Shown in pieces: positions 11,801 to 24,700 of a DNA stretch of 64,000 bases. Each line of letters opens with the position of its first letter. The first letter of the stretch is position 1. The translations under genes and the position numbers were made by a program. Source of the DNA: Enoplosus armatus (taxonomy: Eukaryota; Chordata; Actinopteri; Centrarchiformes; Enoplosidae); contig NC_092198.1 in the NCBI RefSeq assembly GCF_043641665.1, forward strand, positions 14,067,001 to 14,131,000, in the 5' to 3' direction. The notes under the pieces were generated by a model that saw only the letters and a program-made list of their open reading frames with translations, was not told the origin of the DNA and searched no databases.

Positions 11801-14800
11801 CTCTGCAATATGCACAACAAAGCCCTTGATGCTTTCCAAGAAGAAAGGTAGATTTTCAATTAGTGGGAATTGAATAATGTGACTATCTGAGTTCTTGTCA
11901 TACTTGAGGAAGCCAGAGATGGTGAATTCCTGGTTCTGTGTGTTGAGGATGTTTGTGAGGATGGTGCCAGTAACCTCAATTCCAGTTTTCTCAGCAGTGT
12001 TGTAAACACTGATGTCCTGGTTAAAGGCATGCTCATTTACTTTAGACTTCATTCTAAAACTGGTTCTCTGCTCTTGGAGGGACAGGACATTATCCATCTT
12101 GTTGTCATATGTGGTTTCAAGAGTAAAACCATTATCTAGCTGCTGGGTTACTGATGCTCTGCATTCATGTGAGCTAGCAAAAGCCAGGGGTTGTGCTTTC
12201 AGGAGAACCTTGCCATAGAGCTGGGCACTGTGCTTTCCAAACATGATCATGTCTCCATCAGCATTGACAATGGCATCAAGGTTGAAATCAAAAGGCACAA
12301 TACTGCAACGGATGATGTGGTCAAAGCGCATTGGCTGTGAGTTGAAGCGGGCATCGTTGGTGATCCTGGCAGCAAGACCGACAACTTCAAGCTCAGTGTT
12401 GTGGCTCATGTGAGTTCCAAAGAGTTTTCCGGTGGTGCTGCACTTTGCGTTAGCAGTCATATCAGCATAATTTACCTGATAGGTGTGCTTTATCTCTTCC
12501 TCACCATAGATGGCTTTCAGGTTTCCAGTTAGGTCCATCTTGTACAGCTCTGCCTGCAGCTGAGCCTCATTAATGAAGTTGGCCGCCAGAAGTTTCAGGT
12601 TGTTATTAACATTTGCAGAAGCAGTGTAGGGTTTCAGGTCGATGGTGATATCATGAGTGTAGGAGGCATACTCACTTGCAGTGGCTTCAGCCTTTGAGTT
12701 GAAGTCAAGGCTAGAGAGAGTAATGGTCAGAGTGTTGGCATTATCAACCTTGATGTCACGAATAGCAGCCTTGTTGTTAATGGATAAAGTAGCCCTTGAA
12801 GAATCAAGTTCAGCATTGAAGGTGTTTTCCAGGGACAGGGGGCTCTGGAGGGTGGTTGTTCCACTTGTGGTCAAACCATCCTTGTTCATTCTCACAGTAG
12901 CCTTGTGAGTAGCCTCATTATCAAGGAGCTTCACGGTGGCATCACTGTTTACAGCCAGACCATTAACATCAAAAGAGGCAGTCAGCAGAGAGTAAACACG
13001 GTTTTCAGTGTGGTCTGCATTTGTCTCCATTCTCATGGCGACTTCGCCAGCACTAGCAGAGGCTTCAGCCTGGTTGCGGATCTTCATACCAAGGGCAAGG
13101 GCATTTGCGTCACATTTCAGTGACAGCTTGCTGTCCTTGAATGAAAGCTCAGCAACATGGGTCAAGATGTCTTCAAAGGCATTGGTGTTAGACACAACTG
13201 AGAATTCACCATTGGCAAGGGTTGCTGCAATTGTGTTCTGGGCCTTAACTATTGTGGAGTCACACTGAACAGTAGAATCAATCTTTGCTTCTGACCTGAA
13301 TGGGAAGATGCTGAATGACTGGGTTGAAATGGTCTTGCCATACATGGGTCCAGCCTTGAACATTCCTTCAAAGTTGCTATCAGCAGAGATTTCTTCAGTG
13401 GTGAGTCCAGCCATACCAGTGTGCTCTAGTGCAATATTGAGACCAAATGGGCTTGTGGCTTCAATCTTGCTGTTTGATCTCAAATTGATTTTTTCTGTGA
13501 TGGTCACATCCTCAACAATACTGAAACTGGCTTCAATGAATTTATGGGCCAAAGAGCTTTTCAAATGGGCCTGGATGGAATCAGTGGTGGCCACCATTCC
13601 AGAGCCTAAATAAAACACAGAAGAAGAAAAGAGGATTGATAAGTGATAATTGCAGTGATTAATTTTCGAGAAAACATTAAGATTTTTTTAACAGAACAGA
13701 AATCTACACAATCTACCTGTTTAGTGTAGTTTTATCAGAGAACACTTTAAAATTGTAACTGAAATCAAGTCACATTGTTTCACACCAGTGGAAGATGAAA
13801 GACATTAACTGAAAACTGTTCTACCAAAAGTGAACAACATATCATTTTTACTGAGTTGAGAACATTGTTACAAATTCTAAATTCATGAATGATATTTACT
13901 ATGAAATACCTTCAATCTTTATTGAGAAGATGTCAATTGGGGAAGTTCCTTTCACATCAAACTTAGCTGAGTAGCTTGGTGTCTCCACAACATCTTTTCC
14001 GGCAGCCATTGAGGCCTCCATGTTGTATAAGTTGCTCTTCATCAGAGTTGAAACCTCAGCTTTGCCAAAAAGAGGAATAGAAAGGGTAAGGCTCTCAGGG
14101 ACAACAAGCTCTGGGATGGGAATCTCCATAGAGACGATCTCCAGTCCAAATTGGGGCACAGACATCTGAGGTGTGGTCAAAGCTGGTGGGAAATTAAGCT
14201 CCTCTGTTGACTTTCCTCCAAGAGGGAGAGGGATAGAAATGGTGAGACGCTCGTTGTTGAAGTGGTAGACAGCCTTTGCTTCACTGTTGAAAAGAAAAAA
14301 GTAGAATGCATAAATGTTTTGGAAAATATTCAGACAAATTAAACATTTATCATGGAGTTGTTCACGCTTACGTGTTCAGGAACAGTGTCTCTGGCAGGGA
14401 AATCTCCGGCATATCAGGTACTCTGAAGTTCTGAATGTAAGGGATATCAGCACCATACTTTTCCATGTAGTTGTTTGCTGCCTAAGAAAAAAAGACAATA
14501 AGTGTTTTATGCATGCTTCTACCAAAGAAAATCTGAATAATTGTTAAATCCTAGATTCATACCTCCACAAACTTCTTGAAGATGTGTCGGACCTTCATGT
14601 CAGTCTGCCCCACCTGCATGTCAAGAAGTTGGTTGCCATACTTCTCAACCATATCAGCATTTGGCAAGCTGGTGGTCTCAGTGTTCACATCAGACTTGAA
14701 CTCAACCTCAACCTTGCTGGCATCTGCAAAAATGGAGAACAAATAATTGAATCCTGAGACATGAGGAAATATTCCTCTAAAAGCCGGGTTAGTGTTAAAC

Positions 14801-17800
14801 TGGGTGTAAACTGATTCCAAACAAAATCAAATTTAGCATTTTCTCTCAAGCAAAATGGCAGTTTTGCAACTAAATGTTTTTATGGCTTTGATGACTACAG
14901 TATGCATGGGATGAGTAGCAGAAATGATCAAAACCTTCATTCTGTCTTGTTAATTGTGCCCTCAAACTGAGTTGCATTTAAATGGCCTACAATATATTAT
15001 GATTGGTTTTTGGCCCCATATTTTGGGTCCCAAATTTTAACCACAATTTTGATAATGCCAGATGTAGCTACCTTTAGGATATGACCCAGGTTTATATGCA
15101 CATGTCTAAGAAGTCAGCAACTATTGAATTAATGGTTATGTACGCACCACCTACCGGACACTTTATCTGGACACTTTATTTTGGTCACTGTTATTTATCT
15201 TATCTTATTTTTATTTTTATATTCTACATATTTGTTGTCAAAACAATAGCATCTTCAGACCACGGCAAATTCCTTGTGATGTATGTTACTTGTCAATAAA
15301 CAGTTTCTGATTCTGATGTAACTGTAAGAGCAACTGGAAAATTACCATATGTCATTGCGACTTTCTGCTCAGAGGTGGCATCCATGACCTTGATTTCACT
15401 CTTAAGCTCCAATTCCAATTCTTCATCACGTTTCATGTTAGCTGTGACTGTGGCATCAGCATTGATTGAGGGGACGAGAAGTTGGACTTGCAGCATACCT
15501 TCCTTCATGGCCTTCAGACTGAAAAATTTAACAGTGAGTTAGTGTACTCTCATTATGAGGGTGAAATTAATGTTATTTCATGAGGAGTCATAGTTGATTT
15601 CTTACTTGGCACGGCCAACCAGGGAGAGCTGAGGGATGTTCTTGTTTATAAAGTCAAGAGAGATGGAGTGAGTTCCTTTGCCCTTGGTGTTTCCATCAAC
15701 AACACCCAGCCTGAGTCCTGCCTCCACATCGTAGTCAGGGATCTGTACGTCAGCTGTGATGACATTCTTCCTTCTGTTATATTTCATGATTGCTCTGGCT
15801 TCAGTGGGCTCTGCACCTGTTGTTGGCCAACCAATAGAACAATATTAGGTAACTCCACTAAAATTCTTTGTGCTTTTCCACATTGAGCTGGTGATAAATT
15901 AGAAAGATCAATATTGTACATTACCTTCAGCCCTCAGGATAAACTTCACAGAGTCAACCTTCTGTCGTCCCTCTTCTCCCTCCCTGAGGAGCTCGTAGGC
16001 AACGGTGGCTGTGTACTCAGTGACTTCACCAGTGGGGTGGAGCTCCACAGCAAATCTATTTAGATAATTCAATGAATTAGCCAATATTCGTAGGTCATTT
16101 ACTTTTAAAAATATAAATATTTGCTGTTGGCCTTGCTCACTTGCTGTCTCCAGTGAAGGGGAAGTAGGGGGCCGTTTCCTGAGAGAAAGCATCAATGTAC
16201 TGCAGAGCAGTGCAGTATGTCATTCCAGCGAAGACAGGAGTGCACTCACTAACATCAACCTTGTCCATCACCATAGGGGGGATGGTCTTCACCTCTGATC
16301 CAGTCACTGCTACCAGGGTGTTTCTAAAGTTTCAATGAAGAAAAGTTAAAATATAACTTTGGCTGTTTTCATTTAAATGTAGAAATTTAAATTATCTTCA
16401 TGATTACACAGAAGTGCAATGCAGCTTCTTTCTTCCTTACTAGTGATGGTGTTGCCTGTGTCCTGCATTTAAGGTGGAGAAAACTGAATAGTAAGTCTGA
16501 GTAATGAGTCTCAAAGTTCTACTTAGACTTACGTCATTTTGATGAGCTTTGTAGGACTCTTTGGAGCAGGGATGGTCAGCTTGACATTGTCACGTCCCAT
16601 GGAGATCTTGGCACTGAGCCCACTCTCGTGGAAAATGTTGGTGTGCATCTCTAATCCAGAGTTGACATATTCAGGGATGTTGGAGCCAACCTGAGTTACA
16701 AACTCAATGCCAGCGGAGGGCATGAAGGTAACTTCACTCTGTGGAAACACAGTAGACATAAGTGACTTGTTGGGTTGATGTGTTATAGAAAGCCATGCAG
16801 TTAGTTTGTTGTAAAACACATTTTTGGAAATAATTTTTAAGATAATTACCAGGTCAGAAGCAATCTTAAGTCCACCCTTGATTCCGGGGGTGAAAGTACC
16901 AGAGAGTGCAATCCTCAGAGGCACACCAGTGACAGTAGGCAGGAAGAATTCATTGTCCATGAAGATGTAGTGGGCAAAGATTGTGTTGTCAGCCTTGGTC
17001 ATCAGTGCCTTGATCAGCTGTGGCAAATAAAAATACATAGGACATTTAATACATTTCTACATTCATGCATTGTTTCATTATCAAGTTTTCTTAAAAAAAA
17101 GGAACAACTACTAAACTTCCTTACATCAGTTGGGAACATCTTGAACATGCTGTCAATCATCATGGCGGCAGAGTAGGCCAATTCCTCCATTTCGTTGGTC
17201 TTCAGATATCCCAGCTCATTTCCCAAAAGTCTCAGGTAAACCATTGCCTCAGGAGACTGTGCCATCTTCAGTTCCCTCACAAGTTTGTTGAGGTTGCGTC
17301 CGAGGTCCCTCATCAGGTTCTGGGAGGCCTGAATATAGATGTGCACACTCTATTACAAGATGTTTCCCTTTTGGAAAAATTGATCATCATAATTACGGTG
17401 GTTTTTAGTCTGATTAAGGGGTACAAAAAAGACTTGTCTAAGTACCTGTCTCTTCATCCTGTCCTTCTTCAAAGCAGGCAGCATGTTCTGCAGAATCTCA
17501 TTGACTCTGAGTGGCATGTTGTCAGAGACAAAGTACATTGTCTTCAGGGCAGTGTCGGGGAAGAAGCCATTCTTTCCAAACAGGGCATCAACGGTTGGCT
17601 CAAATCCTTTGCCCTCCATACCAATCTGTAAAGGTGACAAAGTTTTCACAGTCACAACTGAACAGCTTACTGAAAAATTGTCTCAAAGCACGCTTTAGAA
17701 CAGCTCAAAATGTTTACCTCCATCATGTCAATGTCATAACCAAATGCCTTCAGAGTCATTTCAAGCATGACCTCCTTTGGCAGGTAGCTGGTACCCTCAA

Positions 17801-20800
17801 AGATCATGTTGCCTTCTACAGATCCAATCTTGTAGTTGCGAGAAAACTTGGTGGGGTCCATGGTGGGCCCAACCTCATTCCCCTGCAGGGCGTCACTGAT
17901 CTTCTGTCTCAGTCTGTAGGAAAGAAAAAAATATGTTACAGTTAAACCACTGATGGTGATGAAATTAGGACACCACGGACACCAATTAGGCTCACCATGT
18001 AGTGAATTCAAAAACATAAAAATATAGATGCAACTGCTTTTCACTTACACTTGGGTGTCTGGCTCAGTTGAAGACAAAATGTTGGTAATGTGGGAGATCA
18101 CAAAGCTCTTGACTTGTTTGTCCTGCTCATTGGTCAAGGCATCAGCCAGCTGGGCCAGTTCAGTGGGCTGGGGGTCCTTCATAAGTACCAGATATGCAGC
18201 AATACGCTTCTGCATGGGGCTGGCACTGTCCAAAAGCACCTGCATGAAAACCTCTCTGCCCTGTGACCAAACGAGATCAATAAAATGAGCATACAGTATA
18301 AAAAATTCTTCAGATAATCTGTGAAACCCATTACACAATTTGACTTGCCTCCTCAGGGACAGGAGTCAACCTGAACACTTGAATGGCAGCCTGCTGCACA
18401 GCCAGGGAAGCTGCAGGTTGGTTCACACACTGGATCACAGTGGCTCTGAGCGCAGGACCAGCAGGTACCACAGCTGGAGCCATGTTTCCAATAACCTAGA
18501 ATCAAAGGACTCATTAATATTGGTTTGCTTATTGGTGTTGGCAGTCATTTCAATTTTGATCTATAGGGAAGGTTACCCACTCTCAATGTCATGAAAGTGT
18601 TGTCCTTGTCACCAGAACAGTCACCCAACTGGGCAGCCATGAACTCGGCAACAGAGTAAATCTCAGGAATCAGTTTTCCCTCAGCATTGTAAAATCTGTC
18701 GAAGAAAAAAAAAGATATTTCAAATTCAAAACCTGTGTGTTTTATTTTACATAAAGAGGAAAAACGTCTGCTGAAATGTTACTCAGATATTTAACCTGGA
18801 ATAAAGTGTGGTTAACCCCACTCACCTCTTGACAACATTGCTCAGGGCATACATGATGGGCTTGCTGGGCTTGTATTTGGCCATCTCGAGCATGTCATTG
18901 ATCAGGAGGGCAGAAGGATTGGACACGAGTCCCATAGCAAAAACACCAGCATCAACCTCGAGTGAAGAGCTGTCAAAAGTCCTGAGGATCTGCATGATGG
19001 CACTGCTGCACTCAGGGGTTCCACATTGGGCCAGAACCTGGTAGGTCAGGACACGGGACACGGCAAGAGCTTCAGGAATGGCGGGACTCAGGGTCTCAGT
19101 CTTCATTCCACGGACCATGGTGACAAGCTTGTGGAAGAGGTGAGCCCTCCTCTCACCCTCAGTCTCAGGCAGAGAGGCCAGTTCTCTCAGGAGGTTCAGA
19201 CCTGCATCCTTATCCTGGACAACACTCTTGTCCTCGACAGCCTCCATGTGAAGACTCTTGACAATATCACCTATGATACACAAGCAACATTGTTATAATG
19301 AGTTACCTTTAGTGACCATTTTAAAACAACTAACAATCAAAACAATATAAATTAAACAAAGGGCGCTTACTGTGGTCAAAGACTCTTTCGTTGTGAGGTG
19401 AAACCTGAACCAGAGTCAGTTCTTGCTTTCCAACATTGGTAACTCCATATTCTCCCCTGTGGGAGGAAAACACAAGGTTAAAATACTGTAGATCTCTTGA
19501 AGAAGACATATCAGTATGTACACAGATCATTTTATAGAGTCTAGGTTTGACTTACTTATGTGAGAAGGGAATGAGGATGTGCTTCTCAGTGCAGGACCCA
19601 GATGTCATGTGTTTCTTCTCATTGTCAAACTTGTAGTTGCAGGTCTGTGAGCTTCTGACCAGCTGGGCAAGAGGGTAGTGCTGAAAATAGACAATCATAT
19701 TAATATAATGGATTAATTGAAATCAGTTAAAAACGAAGTGCAGTGCACTTCCCAGATACCACAAATATACAGAAGTTTGTGGTACCGTTTCAGTCTCTTT
19801 ACTTTGATTTTCATTCCATAAAGTTTGAGTTTCTTTTGGTGGTGCCTTATTGTGTCTTTGCTGCTATTACAGCTCAACTAATCAATTTATTTCCTAATTT
19901 ACAAAAAATACTTCTGCTGCTTTCACAACATAAAATAACTTAATGTGCACCAGGAATATTTTGATGTGATCCAAGACTGGATGTGTAGGACAGCAAATGT
20001 AGCTAGCATAAAAGATGTCATGAGATAGATATTTTTTTAATCACCTTGTCAAGATTTATTTGAAAAGTTCATGTTGCTACCACGGACAATGAAATTTGGA
20101 TGTCTTACCATGCCAGAGATAAGTGCCAGGGGGCTGGTGTGATCTCTCATTGGGACAAATTTGTCACATCTGGACAGATCCCTGTTGAGGCTGATGTCAG
20201 TTATAATGTCCCTTCTGGCGTTGACAGTGTAATAGGTCTTGCACTTGCCATGGATAGTGGGCTGAAACGGATGATCAGATTAAAAAATATATATTTATAA
20301 TGTACTACAGGTAGTTGTTGCAGTTACAGTGAATGTCAGCATGGTTTACTTTGAAGGTGGTACTAAAATATGCAGATTTTTCATTTTCTTGGTTATTCAA
20401 TGTACCGTGTTCTTATCCTTGTTTTCTTCCAACAGAGGCACAGCCAGGGCAGAGATGATACCCCTTTTGATGTTCAGGATGGTTGTTGTCTCACCATCCT
20501 CAGGGTACAGTTTCACATCGTACGCACCCTCAACTACAACCTTCAGAGGGTATCTAAAAGAAAATGTATGATATTTGAATTTAATTATCAGTGCAAAATC
20601 TCCAAAATATCAGATTGGTGATACAAGTTGCAAAGAAGATAATCTTTGACATCAGGGGTTTTCATGGAGTAACATACTTCTCCATTTCAGCAGCAAAGGC
20701 GTCAGAGCTGGGTGCAGGACCGAACACAGGGTTGCCCTCCGCGTCCATGTCGACCACCTCACTCAGGCTACAGCCAGTGGTGCGGATGATGAAACTACAA

Positions 20801-21565
20801 GTTTGAGGCACTTCAATTTCAACCTGTGAGTGAAGGCAAATGTTTTTTTATTCAACTCTCAGAAAAGGATGGAAAGAGAAGAATCAGATGACTAAAGATG
20901 ATTGTGAAAGATCTTTCTCTTACCGTGCAAGAGGCCTTGGGTCCGTTCTTGAGCTGTGAGGCTCCATTGATGGCATTCAAAGATTCAGCTTCATATTGGT
21001 ATTCATACTTGTGTAGAGTCTTGTACCTTTTGGCCACTAGAAGAGAAAATCAGTGTTAAGTTATCTATTTACTCCCATATAAGTATTGTAAATATTTAGA
21101 CCTGATGTCAACACAGGAGTCTGGTGTAACTTACGCAGGCAGGTAGGCTGATCTTCATCTTGGGCAACTGTTATGAAAAAAGTCAGTTTTATTTTTTAGT
21201 AATTCTAATGCAATTGAAAACAATGAGATTGACTGTTAAATAAAATGAAATAAAATATAGCATGACTACACTAATCCATAGGTCCAAGGTCATAATTATT
21301 ATTGTGGCAAATGGGTGGGTAACATTTCACTGTTATGACAAGTACTGACATGATAAGTCTAATTTTAAAGCTGTGTAAAAAGAATACAATACAATTTAGG
21401 AAATATTTGATTAAATAATTTGCAGCAAATGGAAAAAATAAAACAAAAAAAACATTGCACAGTTAAACTATGTACAATGTTCAAAAAAAGGTTTTCTAAG
21501 AAGTACTCACAAGCCAAGGCAGATGTACTGAGGAGCAGCAAAAGGCAGAGCTTGGAGTCCCCCAT
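5865..21565 (-). CDS. apob: Apolipoprotein B, complete gene of 29 exons, 3,804 residues
   Basis: Exons, 5' to 3': 21511-21565, 21135-21167, 20924-21036, 20678-20823, 20406-20553, 20109-20261, 19556-19680, 19371-19456, 18826-19270, 18581-18695, 18349-18495, 18049-18260, 17718-17913, 17446-17625, 17125-17328, 16850-17017, 16533-16738, 16141-16323, 15925-16055, 15606-15816, 15346-15518, 14563-14723, 14372-14481, 13910-14283, 7585-13605, 7380-7491, 7263-7286, 6954-7140, 5865-6860. They sum to 11,415 bases with every phase matching, so I see no frameshift or premature stop. The protein has a signal peptide (MGDSKLCLLLLLSTSALA), then the lipid transfer domain (exons 2 to about 16), then beta-sheet and amphipathic-helix belts for lipid. 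It forms the one-per-particle scaffold of VLDL/LDL-like lipoproteins, is assembled in the ER with MTP, and is secreted by liver, intestine and yolk syncytial layer. Human APOB also has 29 exons but 4,563 residues, so this one is about 750 shorter. One intron uses a GC donor. Exact splice sites, notably the weak GTACAT donor after exon 5, need transcripts. Confidence 0.95.
7263..7286 (-). other. 24-bp microexon 27 of apob
   Basis: Minus-strand acceptor ...TTTTAG before 7286 and donor GTAAAT after 7263 bracket 24 bases encoding most of RKRQADD. It keeps phase 2 on both sides, so skipping it removes exactly eight residues. With the last two bases of exon 26 it forms R-R-K-R-Q (residues 3403-3407). 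The region after it (HTLNVDITSPTFTDVNLRY) aligns with human HLNIKSPAFTDLHLRY, which shows the frame is right. Confidence 0.75.
7585..13605 (-). other. Giant exon 25 of apob (residues about 1359-3366)
   Basis: A single 6,021-bp open exon, equivalent to human APOB exon 26 (7,572 bp). The 5' part (about 12.0-13.6 kb) and the 3' part (about 7.6-9.9 kb) encode beta-strand-rich lipid-binding sequence. Between them, about 10.4-11.8 kb encodes a long stretch of amphipathic helices, for example around YDIKAMVVYVIDTMREMIQQ, that aligns by eye with the human alpha-2 region. A proline-rich link with repeated 'FPEITLPEVSFPTIP'-type motifs lies near 10.0-10.1 kb. The acceptor is at 13605 and the GTGAGT donor follows 7585. 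Confidence 0.9.
8453..8479 (-). other. Counterpart of the LDL-receptor-binding Site B in apoB
   Basis: Residues about 3068-3076 read SLTTKRGIK. The surroundings align with the human receptor-binding region (human RLTRKRGLK at 3359-3367; both are followed by L-A-x-x-LSL and a conserved H-x-STxS segment). The KRG-x-K core is kept, but two of the human arginines are replaced (by Ser and Thr). The alignment was made by eye from flanking identity. Confidence 0.75.
15081..15310 (+). mobile_element. LINE-like 3' tail inside apob intron 21
   Basis: The segment carries the hallmarks of a fish LINE 3' end: 'cggcaaattccttgtgatgt' near 15263-15282, then 'gtcaataaacagtttctgattctgatg'-like sequence ending in a short GATTCT repeat around 15292-15317. 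It lies in the intron between exons 21 and 22, in antisense orientation to apob and about 30 bases from exon 21. No coding potential remains. Confidence 0.5.
18343..18348 (-). other. Non-canonical GC donor (GC-AG intron 11 of apob)
   Basis: Exon 11 ends ...CCT GAG GAG at 18349. The intron starts GCAAGT (18348-18343, minus strand). Exon 12 starts GGC AGA GAG after a normal CAG acceptor at 18260. The joined reading VPEEGREVFMQ is in frame and no GT donor in the vicinity preserves it. Apart from the C at +2 the donor matches consensus, as is usual for GC-AG introns. Confidence 0.8.
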
Positions 21566-21642
21566 GATGGGTTCGTTGAAGCTCTCTCCCTTGGAGTTGA
21601 CGAGTACTCAGACGAGACTGATTTTTCAGCTTCAGCTCGGGA

Positions 21643-21750
21643 CTTTTATACCCTCAGCTGGGCTCCGTCAGAGGCCTGGGAGGCACAGACAGTGCTTTGA
21701 ACGAACGAACAAAGTCCACTCCACCCTCCTGTGTGGAGGGACAAAGGCAA
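21643..21750 (-). promoter_or_regulatory. Proximal promoter of the complete apob gene
   Basis: On the minus strand TATAAAAG lies at 21643-21650, about 80 bases upstream of the ATG at 21565. CAAAGTCCA (HNF4 core) is at 21710-21718 and TGTGGAGGGACAAAGGCAA at 21732-21750. Order and spacing match the left copy almost to the base (TATA to HNF4 core about 60 bases in both). The surrounding sequence has diverged, so these blocks appear selected. Factor identity is inferred from motif resemblance and mammalian APOB biology. Confidence 0.65.
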
Positions 21751-24700
21751 AAGGTTTGAAAAGATACTCATGGCTCAAAGCGCAGGCTTCAAAAACTGAT
21801 CAATTCTGTTAAATCTTCAAAATGTCTTCTTTTTACTGCTTAAAAGATGCATTTTATGGATATTTAAATTCACGTAGGACTTTGGATAAGATATTTTGAT
21901 TGATTAAAGCACATTAGAAATTAGCCTTATCAGATACTGGTGGTTTTATAATACTTCATTACTTCTAATATAATTGAGATATCCATGAAGTTGTGTGGTC
22001 ACAGTGATTTTACTGTTTTTCATATCTAGGCCCATTTCTCGGTGTTAAACAAGCCATTCATTTATATAAGAATTATTAGATTTAAGGTGATTTACTGTTA
22101 TTCATTGTGTAGATTCATATAACTTAAGGTTAGACTAAAGGAGTTTGTTTTGACTTAAAATCTGGGTAAAATATTTCAGGCAATAATCTGCCTATAATCA
22201 GGCAGAAGTTGATATTCTTGAACTTCTGCTGTAAAAATGCAATCAATGAAATTAAAGGGGTAACAGCTCCAGTGTTAATTAGGTCACTGATAGGGACTCA
22301 TTCATGAACATAGAGTGATCAAGGTGTGCTCCAAACACAAAGTCCCTCAAGATGAAAAGATGATAACTAAAACTTATCAGCTGCTTTATCTCTTGATGAT
22401 ACTGACCAAAAAGAAACCAACACTTTAAAGCAGCATTTCCTCGGTTAGATAAATGTTGGATTTAGTCTTTTAGTGTTGGTTTGGTCATTTTATTTACTGG
22501 TTTATTTAACAGGGACAGTGTGTCTGTAAATGCAGAGTTACACAAAAGGTTGTTTTTCATCTGCAGTTTCATCTGCAGCCAGTTTTACATTAACTTAATT
22601 ACCTTTAAGTACATTTATTAAACACAATACTACACACATTAGGACTCGTTATACTTGGTTTAAATGGGAATGTGGCTAATATTTACAGTTAGAATAATTT
22701 TATAGTACTTACAGTATATTACCTTGTAAAAGAGTTAGATGCTTGTTGTTCTGCTTCCACTGCCACAAGCCAAAATGAAGACAGTAAACACATTTGCCAA
22801 ACTTCGATATGGGTAAGATGATGAACTTTGATCTACAAAGATTCAAAGGTTCATGTCGAGTTTGATTTGCTGTTTAAATTGGGACTGCAGTCAAGTTTGT
22901 GGCAGTCACAGCACAACACATATAAATAAACAGCGATGACCATGGACTGGCTGAAGTATCCTCTTTTATTACATTTTATTAAGTATTTTTCCTTATACTT
23001 TACAAGTATTTTTCATTACTATGCAAAGTTCAAGAGAACGCATAGTTTTTAAAGAATATTTCCTTCTTTTGTACATTGATCACATAACTACACTTGAATG
23101 TTGTGTAATGGCATGTTGCAATATATCCCCATCAGCACCTTTTAAAAGTTTGTCAGATACTCGCAGTGTTTGCACTGACAGACGTGTACACAGAGAGAGT
23201 CCAAAGGGGCTTGAGCCTCTGAACACTTTGTGTGTTTCATTGGCATTTTAGACATTAGCTGACGTTTGAATACATCCTTTTTTTTGCATATATTCACGTA
23301 GATATTTAAAAAAACAAAAAAACAATCGTCTTTGCTGAAAGACAATTGCAGATATACAGTCTGAGGATTATCCTGCCAAGCCTCATTGCAGCAGAGTAAT
23401 GCATCTCCATGCACTCAATGATCTCAGAGGGTCTAATGGGAGAGGGTACTTTGAGGGAACAAGTCTAAAAATAGTTGCTAGCACGCTCTCGTGTTTGAAT
23501 CATACACTACATGCTGAAGAAAAAACATCTGTTCTTTGAAAGATTTTATTCAACAGGCAGTTGCCACCGAGCAATCCATATCACCAAACATATCAAATCT
23601 GTATGTGCTGTGTACTTATATATACAGATGTAAGTCATTTCAGTCATGTTCAACGTTAATGATTATTACAGTATGATAAGTTTGTTTCTAAATGCAGGTG
23701 TTACCCTTGTCTTCCTTTAGTTTAAAAGTACTTTTAACCTGCTGTCAATCTTAAATATTAGCCATGTGTAATGTTAGCTTTTATGGTACAACAATGTGCA
23801 CCACGACATCTGAGCACATTGTTTTTACAAAATCAACTTCACTAAACAACAGAGTGCCTAGGAATCTTCCGTATTTTGTAGCAAACCATTTTTTTACCTT
23901 TTTATATTTATCTCTATTACTTTTTTGTTCTTGATGTTGTGGGCTGCAGCCAATCTTGTTTGTGTTTTTTTTCCTCGTGATATAAATAGCCACTCTGTTG
24001 ATCAGTTTATGAAGTCTGGTGATGGGTGGATGATGAAGAAGAAGAAGAAGGAGACGGCAGAGAAGGAGAAGGGAAAGGAGGAGACAGAGATGGAGAAGGT
24101 GGCGAAGAAAGACAACGGGCCAGAGTGAGCAGATCACATCAATGTGGGTTATTTTCAGTCAAAAGAAATGAAAGAATGGCACATAATCCTGCTGCTGCTG
24201 TCCACCTGATGAGGCCCGTGAGAGTGATATAAACTCTGTGACCTGCATCACAGGAGACAGACATGTGCAGTCCCCCAGCAGGGCAGCTGTAGGCACTCTT
24301 GCCTAATCGATCGTTGGGCATAAAGGTCAGCAGTTTGATCCGGTGAGAGCACTGATTCTGTTTTGTAAGTACTGTTCGACTTTATCATTCACTTATTTTC
24401 CATAGTTAAAAGTAGTCTGAAGAGTACATATAGCTTCCTGACAATGCACAATCAAGCTGCGTGATAACATTAACCCATGGCAATTTGAAAGAGGCCCAGC
24501 AGTGCAGATATTATCGACTGCATGCTTTGCTCCGTGTGATCAGAGGTTATCTGTAGACTTCTCGATCACATGTCCCAACCCTTCAGTATGGATTGCTGTG
24601 CTGAGTAGTTTGCCAAATCTGCCAACATCAGCTTTGACATCATATAAGCTTTGAGTGATGCTACTTTAAACAAGATAGTCAAAATGATTCAATCAGGAAA

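Noticed and set aside
18577..18581. GTAACC as donor of apob exon 10
   Set aside because: It breaks the reading frame into exon 11. The overlapping GTGGGT donor four bases earlier (exon end 18581) restores it, and the whole gene then stays in frame.
23781..24137. 118-codon Leu-rich minus frame suggesting a membrane protein
   Set aside because: It is the antisense reading of a GA-rich purine tract (about 24030-24125). The Leu run comes from CTC/CTT repeats.
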